A stretch of DNA of 64,000 nt from DASYGT01 sp035999365 (GTDB taxonomy: Bacteria; Actinomycetota; Actinomycetes; Mycobacteriales; Jatrophihabitantaceae). Below the pieces are notes generated by a model, which saw only the letters and a program-made list of their open reading frames with translations, was not told the DNA's origin and did not search any database. The DNA is taken from NCBI GenBank assembly GCA_035999365.1, contig DASYGT010000047.1:53813-117812 (forward strand), in the 5' to 3' direction. Position 1 is the stretch's first letter; each line of letters begins with the position of its first letter. This document shows, piece after piece, positions 8,297 through 16,369 of this stretch. A program made the translations under genes and the position numbers.

Positions 8297-8370
8297 GCCC
8301 CCGTAGCCCAATTGGCAGAGGCAGACCCCTTAAAAGGGTCCCAGTGTCGGTCCGAGTCCGACCGGGGGTA
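8297..8370 (+). tRNA. Leucine-type tRNA, anticodon UAA, non-canonical (short variable arm)
   Basis: Folded by eye. Acceptor stem 8297-8303/8363-8369 (7 bp, first pair G-U) with discriminator A8370. D-arm 8306-8322 has a 3-bp stem and a GG-containing loop of the Leu type. Anticodon stem 8324-8328/8336-8340 is 5 perfect pairs with loop CTTAAAA, giving anticodon UAA at 8331-8333. The variable region is only 5 nt (8341-8345), although Leu tRNAs are class II with a long arm. T-stem 8346-8350/8358-8362 is perfect, but the T-loop is TCCGAGT, lacking U55. CCA is not encoded. It could read the rare UUA codon, be non-ribosomal, or be decaying. Confidence 0.75.
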
Positions 8371-9571
8371 CTGGTGATCGTCCGGACGCGTGCCACCGGA
8401 GGGCAGCCGCTGCGAGCAGCGTGAGCCCGACCAGCGTGAGCAGCCCCACGCGCAGTCCGAACGGCTGCGCGAACCCCGCCACGACGACGGGCCCGACGAT
8501 CTCACCAACCGCGGCGGTGGCGAGCACCTGGCCCAGCGCGCCCTCCGCATCGCGCGGGCTGCCGGCAATGTGCAGAGCAGACGTGAGCGGGAAGGTGCCG
8601 CCGATTCCGATGCCGATGATCGAGAGCCCGACGCCAGCAAGCGGCGCGCCCCTCGCGACGAGCAGAAGCGGCAGGCCCACGAGCGTGAGCGCCAGTGCAG
8701 CGGCAAGCAAACGCTCTGCGCTCACCTGGCGCGCGAGGCGGCTGGCAAGGACACGGCCGATGAGGTTGGCGAGATACATCACGCTCACCATCGCGGCAGC
8801 AGTCTGCCGTGACTGCCCGACGTCGTCGCCGAGATAGCTGGCCAGCCAGAAGGTCAGGGAGAACTCCAGGCCGACGATAGCGAAGATGATCAGCAATGTG
8901 GGCTGCACAGAGCGCCGTCGGCGTCCCTCGCGGTAATCGCTCTCGACAGGGGCCGCCGCAGTCGATCGCACGAGGACGGAGTCCGGCAGCCGCACTGGAA
9001 ACGTCGCCGCTACGGCGATGGACACGAGTGCCCCGGCGAAGACGAACGACCCCCGCCACCCCAGCGCCGTCGCGGCCGACAGGCTGACGAGCAGCGGGCT
9101 GATGACCCCGCCCAGACTGACCGCGACTTCGCCTTCCGACATCGCCACCGCGCGGCGCGCGCCGTGTTCATCGGCGAGCAAGGCCCAGACACGGATCAGG
9201 GCTGTGGTGGCCAGCACGCTGACGGCGAATGCGGCTGCCACCGTGACGGCCAGCCGGTCGCCGTAGCCGACGGCGAGCCACGCGAGCGCCGCCGCGATCA
9301 ACCCACCCCGAATCGCCAGCGCACGGGGCGGCATCCGGCCGGCACGCGCGGCGAGCACGCCGGCGAGTCCACCGCCCAGGGCAAATCCCACCTGGTGCAG
9401 CACGCCGGCGAGATAGCTGATGTGTTCGGCGCGGCGCAGGTACGGCAATGCCGGCCCGAGCCCGGCGTTCAGTACGCCGAAGGCAAGCAATACCGCGAAC
9501 GCGGCCCACGTGACGCGGTCTCGCCGGTACCCCGCTGCGGGCCGGACCTGGCCGCGGCGGGCGTCGGTCAT
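8330..9571 (-). CDS. MFS transporter
   Basis: 413-aa major facilitator protein with about twelve hydrophobic helices in two six-helix halves separated by a charged loop (YREGRRRRSVQ, about residue 217). The loop after helix 2 contains AARAGRMPPRALAIRGG, the place of MFS motif A. Substrate not predictable. ATG start at 9571. The last 14 codons (ending PTLGPF) and the TAA stop are antisense to the 3' half of the tRNA at 8297-8370. The family domain ends about 15 residues earlier, so this tail may simply be read-through to the first available stop. Confidence 0.85.
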   Translation of the reverse strand: MTDARRGQVRPAAGYRRDRVTWAAFAVLLAFGVLNAGLGPALPYLRRAEHISYLAGVLHQVGFALGGGLAGVLAARAGRMPPRALAIRGGLIAAALAWLAVGYGDRLAVTVAAAFAVSVLATTALIRVWALLADEHGARRAVAMSEGEVAVSLGGVISPLLVSLSAATALGWRGSFVFAGALVSIAVAATFPVRLPDSVLVRSTAAAPVESDYREGRRRRSVQPTLLIIFAIVGLEFSLTFWLASYLGDDVGQSRQTAAAMVSVMYLANLIGRVLASRLARQVSAERLLAAALALTLVGLPLLLVARGAPLAGVGLSIIGIGIGGTFPLTSALHIAGSPRDAEGALGQVLATAAVGEIVGPVVVAGFAQPFGLRVGLLTLVGLTLLAAAALRWHASGRSPVPPVGLGPTLGPF

Positions 9572-9581
9572 GACCCCGACT

Positions 9582-10259
9582 CTAGGTGTGGCTGCGATCG
9601 GGTTGCTCCGCCAATCGCCGGAACTCCGCCTGCTTCTTGGCACGGCCGGGCAGCGCAGGTGGGGCGCCCGTGCGGACCTCTGACATCACCCGGCGAGTCA
9701 GCGCGATCGGGCTCTCGCCGGAGCTCGGCTGTCCTCCCGCCGGCTCGAAGAACTCGACGTGGATCCGGGGGCGGCGGGGGAATCGCACGACGTCCACCGC
9801 ACCCGTCACGCGAACACCGAGCACCCGAGTGTCCGGGACGGCCGTGGCGAGCCGCCCTGCGCCGCTCTGGAACCGCAGCGTGCGCCCGCGTGACACGGTG
9901 CCCTCGGGGAAGATGCCGATGCAGCTACCGCCTCGTAGGTGGTCGATGGCCTTCGCCAGAGCCGCGAGGTCGCCCCGTCCGCGTTCGATCGGAACCTGTC
10001 CCATTCGATCGAGGACCCAGGCCATCGGCCTCGAATTCCACAGCGACGCCTTGGCCAGGGCGCGAATCTGGCGTCGCCGGGCAGCCACGCCGACGACGAC
10101 GGGATCCCACGCGCTGTCGTGGTTCACCATCAAGATCGTCGGATCGGAGGGCGGCAGCAACTCCAGTCCGACGGTCTCGAGGCGTCCCCACCACCGCACG
10201 ATCGGGGTTGATACCGCCATCACTGCGCGGTAGGTCAGTGGCACTCGTTGTTCTGGCAC
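9582..10259 (-). CDS. 1-acyl-sn-glycerol-3-phosphate acyltransferase (PlsC family)
   Basis: Membrane-associated acyltransferase of phospholipid synthesis, transferring an acyl chain to lysophosphatidic acid or a related glycerolipid. The catalytic HX4D box is NHDSAWDP; the second block reads MGQVPIERG and the third FPEGTVSRG, all correctly ordered. About 225 aa. The start is uncertain: GTG 10259, GTG 10244 and ATG 10220 are in frame and none has a strong ribosome binding site. It diverges from the cfa gene, another lipid-modifying enzyme, across about 45 bp. Confidence 0.85.
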   Translation of the reverse strand: MPEQRVPLTYRAVMAVSTPIVRWWGRLETVGLELLPPSDPTILMVNHDSAWDPVVVGVAARRRQIRALAKASLWNSRPMAWVLDRMGQVPIERGRGDLAALAKAIDHLRGGSCIGIFPEGTVSRGRTLRFQSGAGRLATAVPDTRVLGVRVTGAVDVVRFPRRPRIHVEFFEPAGGQPSSGESPIALTRRVMSEVRTGAPPALPGRAKKQAEFRRLAEQPDRSHT

Positions 10260-10304
10260 CTGCCCAGCATGCCTAAACGAATCGCGATCGGGTACGAATG
10301 AGAG

Positions 10305-11588
10305 ATGAGCGTCGCTGAAATCGTCGCGCCGTTGATCACGGCAGCATTGGGTGAGAACGTCCCGATCCGCGTCACGTGCTGGGACGGGAGCACGCTCGGA
10401 GCCTCCTCCGCGCCGCTGCACCTCGTCATTCGGAATCGACGCGCGATCCGGCGGATCGTCTGGGCGCCCAATGAACTCGGCTTCGCTCGGGCCTATGTCT
10501 CGGGTGACGTCGACGTCGAGGGTGATCTGGTCGCCGGTCTCGAGGAACTCGACCGGCTGGCCGACCCGGACAGCGGGCCCGGTGTCAGGGTGGATACAGC
10601 GACGAAGAAGGCGATCGTGCGCGCGGCGCTACGGCTGCGGGTGATCGGGCTGCCGCCTGCCCCTCCCGCCGAGGAATCCAAGCTGCGGGGCAGCCGCCAT
10701 AGCGCGACCCGCGATGCGTCTGCGATCTCGCACCATTACGACGTCGGCAACGAGTTCTACCGTCTTGTCCTGGGCGAGTCGATGACGTACTCCTGCGCGT
10801 ACTGGCCGCAGGGTCCCTCGCCGGACTTCGGCCTCGCCGATGCGCAGTTCGCCAAGTGCGACCTTGTGGCGCGCAAGCTCGGATTGTCCGAGGGCATGCG
10901 CGTTCTGGACGTCGGATGCGGATGGGGCACGTTCGCGCTGCACGCAGCCCGCTCGTACGGCGCGCGCGTCGTCGGCGTCACCCTGTCGCACGAGCAGGCG
11001 GCCTTCGCGCGTAAGCGGATGGCCGAGGAAGGGCTCACCGACCAGGTCGAGATCCGCGTTCAGGACTACCGGGACGTCGCCGACGGACCGTACGACGCCA
11101 TCGCGAGTATCGGCATGGCCGAGCATGTCGGCGCGTCCATGCTGCCTGTCTATGCCGCGGATCTGTACGCCTTGCTGCGTCCGAGTGGGCGGCTGCTCAA
11201 CCACGCGATCTCACGACGTCCGGGCAAGGCGCCCGAGTTCTCGCCGACGTCGTTCATCGATCGCTACGTGTTCCCCGACGGGGAACTGGAACCGCTCGCG
11301 ACAACGATCGAGGCATTGGAGGGCGCCGGTTTCGAGGTGCGCGACGTCGAGTCGCTGCGGGAACACTACGCACTGACGCTGAGGGAATGGGTGGCGAACC
11401 TCGAAGGTCAATGGCCCCACGCCGTTCGCTTGACCAGCCCGGCGCGGGCACGGATCTGGCGTCTGTACATGGCCGGCTCCGCGCTCGCCTTCGAGGCCAA
11501 TCGCATCGGCGTCAACCAGGTGCTCGCCGTCAGGACAGGTCCGCGCGGCGCCAGCGGCATGCCGCGCACGCGTAGCTACGCCACCTGA
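10305..11588 (+). CDS. Cyclopropane-fatty-acyl-phospholipid synthase family methyltransferase
   Basis: S-adenosylmethionine-dependent enzyme that adds a methylene or methyl group across a double bond of membrane acyl chains. 427 aa: N-terminal domain typical of CFAS (about 1-110), then HHYDVGNEFY and the SAM-binding VLDVGCGWGTFALHAA at about 197-212, followed by the active-site region SIGMAEHVG. A GAGAG element precedes the ATG. Longer than mycobacterial mycolate cyclopropane synthases (about 290 aa), so closer to true CFA synthases or the UfaA/tuberculostearate type. Confidence 0.9.
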   Translation: MSVAEIVAPLITAALGENVPIRVTCWDGSTLGASSAPLHLVIRNRRAIRRIVWAPNELGFARAYVSGDVDVEGDLVAGLEELDRLADPDSGPGVRVDTATKKAIVRAALRLRVIGLPPAPPAEESKLRGSRHSATRDASAISHHYDVGNEFYRLVLGESMTYSCAYWPQGPSPDFGLADAQFAKCDLVARKLGLSEGMRVLDVGCGWGTFALHAARSYGARVVGVTLSHEQAAFARKRMAEEGLTDQVEIRVQDYRDVADGPYDAIASIGMAEHVGASMLPVYAADLYALLRPSGRLLNHAISRRPGKAPEFSPTSFIDRYVFPDGELEPLATTIEALEGAGFEVRDVESLREHYALTLREWVANLEGQWPHAVRLTSPARARIWRLYMAGSALAFEANRIGVNQVLAVRTGPRGASGMPRTRSYAT

Positions 11589-11601
11589 GCCGACAGGCGG
11601 A

Positions 11602-11781
11602 TCAGCCGCCGCTCTTGCGCCGGAACGTGCGCTTGCCGCCCGCAGCGCCATGGGTGCCATGGATCTTCGAATCGCCCTGACCTTCGGCCGCGGAGGCCCG
11701 CTCAGCCTGCTGCCCCCGCTTGCGCTCGAGCGCCTCACGGAACTTCGCCTTCGGGTCGGGCGCCTTCTCGGGCTTGCTCAT
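11602..11781 (-). CDS. DUF5302 small protein
   Basis: 59-aa basic, probably disordered protein starting MSKPEKAPDPKAKFREALERK and ending in a Gly/Lys/Arg-rich tail (FRRKSGG). This pattern matches the actinobacterial DUF5302 family of unknown function. ATG 11781 is chosen; an in-frame TTG lies two codons upstream. It converges with cfa (13-nt gap). The palindromic repeat at 11802-11852 sits in its 5' region. Confidence 0.75.
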   Translation of the reverse strand: MSKPEKAPDPKAKFREALERKRGQQAERASAAEGQGDSKIHGTHGAAGGKRTFRRKSGG

Positions 11782-11801
11782 GCTCAAACCCTATCCCGGC
11801 T

Positions 11802-11852
11802 CAGATCGTGTCCAATCGTGACCAGCATGTGGTCGTGATCGGACACGATCTG
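11802..11852. repeat. REP-like intergenic palindrome, copy A
   Basis: 51-nt near-palindrome. Outer arms CAGATCGTGTCC / GGACACGATCTG pair perfectly over 12 bp; inner arms are imperfect around a GCATG loop. It lies between the Ddn-like gene stop (11861) and the DUF5302 start (11781). It is strongly similar to the palindrome at 43339-43387 (shared GATCGTGTCC.ATC.TGACCA left arm), pointing to a dispersed intergenic repeat family. It may also terminate transcription, but no T-tract follows. Confidence 0.7.
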
Positions 11853-11860
11853 CGCACAGC

Positions 11861-12274
11861 TCAGATCCGTTCGAGCACGACCACCGGGATATCTCGCGAG
11901 GTCTTCTTCTGGTACTCGTCGTAGTCCGGCCACACGTCGGTCATGTGCTTCCACATCGCGGGCTTCTCCTCGCTGGTCGCCGTGCGGGCGCGCGCCTTGA
12001 ACAGGTCGCCCTTGATCTGGACGGTGACCTCTGGGTTGGCCGCCAGGTTGAGGTACCACGCGGGCGGCTCTTCGGCTCCGCCTTTCGAGGCGACGACGAG
12101 GTAGTCGGCTCCGTAGTCGCGGAAGATCAACGGGTGTTGCCGCTCTTTACCGGACTGCCGGCCGACCGTGGTCAGGATCAGGATCGTCGTCCCGTTGCGC
12201 CAGTCGTAGCCCTCGGCGCCGTCGGTGGCCAGATACCGGTCGACGTGCGCTTGGCCGTAGAGAATTTCGCTCAT
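11861..12274 (-). CDS. Deazaflavin (F420)-dependent nitroreductase family protein
   Basis: 137-aa split-barrel protein of the Ddn/FDOR-A type, enzymes that reduce quinones or nitroaromatics with F420H2. Family hallmarks are ILTTVGRQSGKERQHPL with the cofactor-phosphate-binding GRQSGKER, then YLVVASKGGAEEPPAWYLNL and DYDEYQKKTSRDIPVVVLE at the end. ATG 12274 is used; the frame is open 13 codons further but without family similarity. The substrate cannot be told. Its presence implies F420 synthesis in the host. Confidence 0.9.
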   Translation of the reverse strand: MSEILYGQAHVDRYLATDGAEGYDWRNGTTILILTTVGRQSGKERQHPLIFRDYGADYLVVASKGGAEEPPAWYLNLAANPEVTVQIKGDLFKARARTATSEEKPAMWKHMTDVWPDYDEYQKKTSRDIPVVVLERI

Positions 12275-12349
12275 GTTCCCAGCATGCCCGAGGATGGTTG
12301 AAATCTCACCCACCCGGCGGTCGGGGGGAACAATCCGTCCCCGCCAGGA

Positions 12350-12370
12350 CTTGAGCCAAGGTCACTCAAT
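12350..12370. promoter_or_regulatory. HAIR element (HspR binding site) upstream of lon
   Basis: CTTGAGC (12350-12356), 7-nt spacer, ACTCAAT (12364-12370). The HspR consensus is CTTGAGT-N7-ACTCAAG; 12 of 14 arm bases match and the spacer length is exact. It ends 16 nt before the lon start codon. In Streptomyces, lon belongs to the HspR heat-shock regulon, so repression of lon by HspR is the natural reading. The hspR gene itself is not in this window. Confidence 0.72.
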
Positions 12371-12386
12371 TCGAAGGATGCCTGCC

Positions 12387-14714
12387 ATGTCCGAACGCGT
12401 GAACCTGCCCGTCCTGGCGCTCGCCGAACTCGTTGTCCTGCCGGGCATGGTGGTGCCGATCGAGCTGGACGACGCATCGCGCGCCGCCGTCGACGCCGCC
12501 CGTGCCGGCTCTGACGGTCGGCTGCTGCTGACGCCGCGCCTGCCGGACCGGTACCCCGTCTACGGCGTGATCGCCGACATCGAGCAGATCGGCCGCCTGC
12601 CCGGGGGTGCGAGCGCCGCTGTCCTGCGCGCTGGTGAACGCGCCCGGATCGGCTCTGGCGTCACCGGCCCCGGTGCCGCGCTCTGGGTCGAGGCCGAGCC
12701 GGTTGACTCGACGACGACCACCGATCGCACTGCCGAACTCGCCGCCGAGTACAAGCGGCTGGTGATCGCCATCCTGCAGCGGCGCAATGCGTGGCAGTTC
12801 GTCGATTCGGTTCAGCGGATCACCGACCCGTCCGAGCTGGCCGACACTGCCGGTTATGCGCCGTACCTGTCCCACGAGCAGAAGCGCCAACTGCTCGAGA
12901 CGCCCGACGTTGACGAGCGGCTGGGCGCGGTGACGGAGTGGGCCCGCGAGCACCTCGCCGAGGTCGAGGTGAGCGAGAAGATCAGCAATGACGTCCGCGA
13001 GGGTATGGAGAAGAGCCAGCGTGATTTCTTGCTGCGCCAACAGCTCGCGGCGATCCGGAAGGAGCTCGGCGAGGACGAGCCCGAAGGTTCCGAGGACTAC
13101 CGCGCACGCGTCACCGAGGCGCAGCTACCCGACAACGTGCGTGAGGCCGCGCTCCGCGAGGTCGGAAAACTCGAGCGCGCGAGCGAGCAAAGCCCCGAGG
13201 CCGGCTGGATCCGGACCTGGCTGGACACCGTCCTCGACCTGCCCTGGAGCGAACGCACCGTCGACAGCACCGACATCGCTGTGTCGCGCGCTGTGCTCGA
13301 CGCCGACCACCACGGTCTCGATGACGTGAAGGACCGCATCGTCGAATACCTGGCCGTGCGGGCGCGGCGGGCTGAACGTGGCCTCGACATCGTCGGCGGC
13401 CGCGGATCAGGTGCGGTGCTCGCGCTTGTAGGTCCGCCCGGCGTCGGCAAGACATCTCTGGGTGAGAGCGTCGCGCATGCCCTGGGCCGCAAGTTCGTGC
13501 GCGTCGCGCTCGGAGGCGTGCGTGACGAGGCGGAGATCCGCGGGCATCGGCGCACGTATGTGGGCGCATTGCCGGGCCGCGTCGTACGGGCGATCAGCGA
13601 GGCCGGCTCGATGAACCCTGTGGTTCTACTCGACGAGATCGACAAAGTTGGCTCGGACTTCCGCGGCGATCCCGCGGCAGCGCTGCTCGAGGTACTCGAT
13701 CCGGCGCAGAACCACACGTTCCGCGACCACTATCTCGAGGTCGAGCTCGACCTGTCCGACGTGCTGTTCCTCGCTACGGCCAACGTGATCGACTCGATCC
13801 CGTCGGCGCTGCTCGACCGGATGGAGGTCGTCACTCTCGACGGCTACACCGAAGAGGACAAGGTCGCGATCGCACGCCGGCATCTGCTGCCGCGCCAACT
13901 GGAACGCGCTGCGCTGAGCGACGCGGACGTCACGATCGACGACGACGCCTTGCGGCTCGTGGCGACCGACTACACCCATGAAGCCGGGGTTCGGCAGCTC
14001 GAGCGATCCTTGGCACGGGTGTTGCGCAAGGTGGCCACGAAGCTTGCCGACGAGGCCACAACGCCGCCGCTCTCGATCGGCTCAGGCGACCTGCGCGACT
14101 ACCTCGGCCGCCCACGATTCACACCGGAATCGGCCGAACGCACCGCGGTTCCCGGCGTTGCCACAGGGCTTGCGGTCACCGGCGCCGGCGGGGACGTGCT
14201 GTTCATCGAGGCGACCTCGATGGACGGCGACGCCGGCCTCACGCTCACCGGTCAGCTGGGCGAGGTGATGAAGGAATCGGCGCACATCGCGCTGTCGTAC
14301 CTGCGCTCGCACGGTGCGGCGATCGGCATCGACGCCGCCGCACTGGACAGGGCGATCCACCTGCACGTTCCCGCGGGGGCGGTCCCGAAGGACGGGCCGT
14401 CAGCTGGGGTGACCATGGTGACCGCACTGGCTTCGCTTGCATCCGGGCGTGCAGTGCGAGCTGATGTGGGTATGACAGGCGAGGTGACCCTGAACGGACG
14501 CGTCCTGCCGATCGGCGGGGTGAAGCAGAAGCTGCTCGCCGCCCAACGCGCCGGGCTCAAGACGGTCTTCCTGCCGCAACGCAACGAGCCGGACCTCGAC
14601 GACGTCCCGGCCGAGGTGCTCGCCGCGCTCGAAGTGCGTGTCGTTTCCGATGTCGCCGAGATCGTCGACGCCGCCCTCGAGCCGGCGCAGCGGATCAGCG
14701 AGGCCGCCGCGTGA
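12387..14714 (+). CDS. lon: ATP-dependent Lon protease
   Basis: Cytosolic AAA+ serine protease degrading misfolded and regulatory proteins. 775 aa: LAN substrate-binding domain (about 5-195), coiled linker with QRDFLLRQQLAAIRKELGE, Walker A GPPGVGKTS near 350, Walker B VVLLDEIDK near 411, and a C-terminal protease domain with catalytic Ser in DGPSAGVTM (about 672) and Lys in GGVKQKLLA (about 713). AAGGA precedes ATG 12387 by 8 nt; an ATG three codons upstream overlaps that site. Lon is patchily distributed in actinobacteria (absent in M. tuberculosis). Probably HspR-controlled; the next gene overlaps its stop. Confidence 0.96.
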   Translation: MSERVNLPVLALAELVVLPGMVVPIELDDASRAAVDAARAGSDGRLLLTPRLPDRYPVYGVIADIEQIGRLPGGASAAVLRAGERARIGSGVTGPGAALWVEAEPVDSTTTTDRTAELAAEYKRLVIAILQRRNAWQFVDSVQRITDPSELADTAGYAPYLSHEQKRQLLETPDVDERLGAVTEWAREHLAEVEVSEKISNDVREGMEKSQRDFLLRQQLAAIRKELGEDEPEGSEDYRARVTEAQLPDNVREAALREVGKLERASEQSPEAGWIRTWLDTVLDLPWSERTVDSTDIAVSRAVLDADHHGLDDVKDRIVEYLAVRARRAERGLDIVGGRGSGAVLALVGPPGVGKTSLGESVAHALGRKFVRVALGGVRDEAEIRGHRRTYVGALPGRVVRAISEAGSMNPVVLLDEIDKVGSDFRGDPAAALLEVLDPAQNHTFRDHYLEVELDLSDVLFLATANVIDSIPSALLDRMEVVTLDGYTEEDKVAIARRHLLPRQLERAALSDADVTIDDDALRLVATDYTHEAGVRQLERSLARVLRKVATKLADEATTPPLSIGSGDLRDYLGRPRFTPESAERTAVPGVATGLAVTGAGGDVLFIEATSMDGDAGLTLTGQLGEVMKESAHIALSYLRSHGAAIGIDAAALDRAIHLHVPAGAVPKDGPSAGVTMVTALASLASGRAVRADVGMTGEVTLNGRVLPIGGVKQKLLAAQRAGLKTVFLPQRNEPDLDDVPAEVLAALEVRVVSDVAEIVDAALEPAQRISEAAA

Positions 14715-16363
14715 GCGATCAGTCCGCCGCGCAGCTGCTCGTGCGTGCCCTCGAGAACGAGGGTGTCACCGTCGTCTTCGGCATCCCGGGTGAGGAGAAC
14801 ATCCGCTTCACCCGGGCGCTGGACGGCTCGGGCATCCGGTACATCCTCACGCGCCATGAGCAGGCCGCGTCGTTCATGGCCGAGATGTACGGACGGGTTA
14901 CCGGTCGGGCCGGCGTCGTGTCAGCGACGCTCGGCCCCGGTGCCATCAACCTGCAACTGGGGGTGGCTGACGCTCAGACGAACAGCACGCCCCTTGTGGC
15001 CATTTCCGCGCAGGTCGGACACCACCGCAACTACAAGGAGTCGCATCAGTTCGTCGACCTGGTGAGCATGTTCGCGCCGATCACGCAGTGGTCGGCGAGC
15101 GTGCCGTCGCCGCAAGCGATTCCGGAGATGGTGCGCAAGGCGTTCAAGACCGCTGAGACAGAACGCCCCGGTGCGGTGTATCTCGCCGTTCCTGAGGACA
15201 TCGACGAGTCCCCGGATGCCGACGGACTTCAGCCGCTGCGCCGCAACACAGTGCGTGCCGAGGCGCCGTCACCTACGCAGATCAAGCGCGCCGCTGAGGT
15301 GCTGCGATCGGCAAAACGTCCGATCCTGCTCGCGGGTCACGGGGCCGCACGCAATCACGCCGAGGCGGCGCTGACTCACTTCGCCGAGACCTTCGGCATT
15401 CCGGTCGCGACGACCTTCCACGGCAAGGGCGTCATCGCCGACGATCACCCGAACTCACTCGGCACGATCGGCTTCATGCGTCGCGACTACGTGAACTTCG
15501 GCTTCGACGACTCAGATCTGGTGATCGCCGTCGGGTACGAACTGCAGGAGTTCGATCCGGTGCGGATCAACCCCACAGGTGACAAGAAGATCATCCACGT
15601 GCACCGGTTCCCCGCCGAGGTCGATGCGCATTACGTCATCGACGTCGGTATCGAGGGCGACATCAGCGCCACTCTTGACGCGCTCGCCGAGGCTGCGTCG
15701 GACTATCGCCCAGAAGCGCGTCGCGAGACCGTTGCATTGAGCCTGCTGGCGCAGGAACTCGAGGCCGGTCGCGCCGACGATCGTTACCCGCTCGCGCCGC
15801 AGCGCATCGTCGCCGACACGCGAGCGGCCCTCGGCCGCGACGACATCGTGCTCGTCGACACCGGTGCGGTGAAGATGTGGATGGCACGGCTGTTCCCGAC
15901 GTACGTGGCGAACACCTGCCTCATCTCGAACGGCCTGTCGACGATGGGATTCGCGCTGCCTGGGGCGCTCGGCGTGCACCTCGCCCGTCCCGACGTCAAG
16001 GTGCTCGCCGTGATGGGCGACGGCGCGTTCCTCATGAACTCCCAGGAGATCGAGACCGCCGTGCGGGAGCGCATCCCACTCGTCGTCCTCGTGTGGGAGG
16101 ACAACGGCTACGGGCTCATCGAATGGAAGATGGATCTCGAGGTCGGAGGCCATAGCCACGTCGACTTCACCAACCCCGACGTCATCCAGTACGCCGCCAG
16201 TTTCGGGGCCCAGGGTTACCGGATCTCCTCGGCCGACGAGCTGCTGCCCACCCTGCGCAGGGCACTGGACGGCGACGGGGTGTCGATCATCTTCTGCCCG
16301 GTCGACTATCGCGAGAACATGAACCTGATCGAACGGCTGGGTCAGCTCGACGAGCCGATCTAG
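14711..16363 (+). CDS. Acetolactate synthase large subunit-like ThDP enzyme
   Basis: Thiamine diphosphate enzyme of the AHAS/AlsS superfamily, 550 aa. N-terminal PYR domain with FGIPGEENI and the catalytic Glu in LTRHEQAASFMAE (about 54), middle domain with LLAGHGAARNHA, and C-terminal PP domain with the GDGAFLMNSQEIETA...NGY ThDP/Mg motif. It resembles catabolic acetolactate synthase (AlsS) more than biosynthetic IlvB, and no small-subunit gene is nearby. GTG overlaps the lon stop (GTGA), so it is translationally coupled and probably heat-inducible with lon. The exact reaction is uncertain. Confidence 0.85.
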   Translation: MSDQSAAQLLVRALENEGVTVVFGIPGEENIRFTRALDGSGIRYILTRHEQAASFMAEMYGRVTGRAGVVSATLGPGAINLQLGVADAQTNSTPLVAISAQVGHHRNYKESHQFVDLVSMFAPITQWSASVPSPQAIPEMVRKAFKTAETERPGAVYLAVPEDIDESPDADGLQPLRRNTVRAEAPSPTQIKRAAEVLRSAKRPILLAGHGAARNHAEAALTHFAETFGIPVATTFHGKGVIADDHPNSLGTIGFMRRDYVNFGFDDSDLVIAVGYELQEFDPVRINPTGDKKIIHVHRFPAEVDAHYVIDVGIEGDISATLDALAEAASDYRPEARRETVALSLLAQELEAGRADDRYPLAPQRIVADTRAALGRDDIVLVDTGAVKMWMARLFPTYVANTCLISNGLSTMGFALPGALGVHLARPDVKVLAVMGDGAFLMNSQEIETAVRERIPLVVLVWEDNGYGLIEWKMDLEVGGHSHVDFTNPDVIQYAASFGAQGYRISSADELLPTLRRALDGDGVSIIFCPVDYRENMNLIERLGQLDEPI

Positions 16364-16369
16364 CCCCGA

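Noticed and set aside
9164..10276. 370-residue plus-strand frame opposite the MFS and acyltransferase genes
   Set aside because: The FPEGT and HX4D motifs and the MFS helices on the minus strand show the true coding strand.
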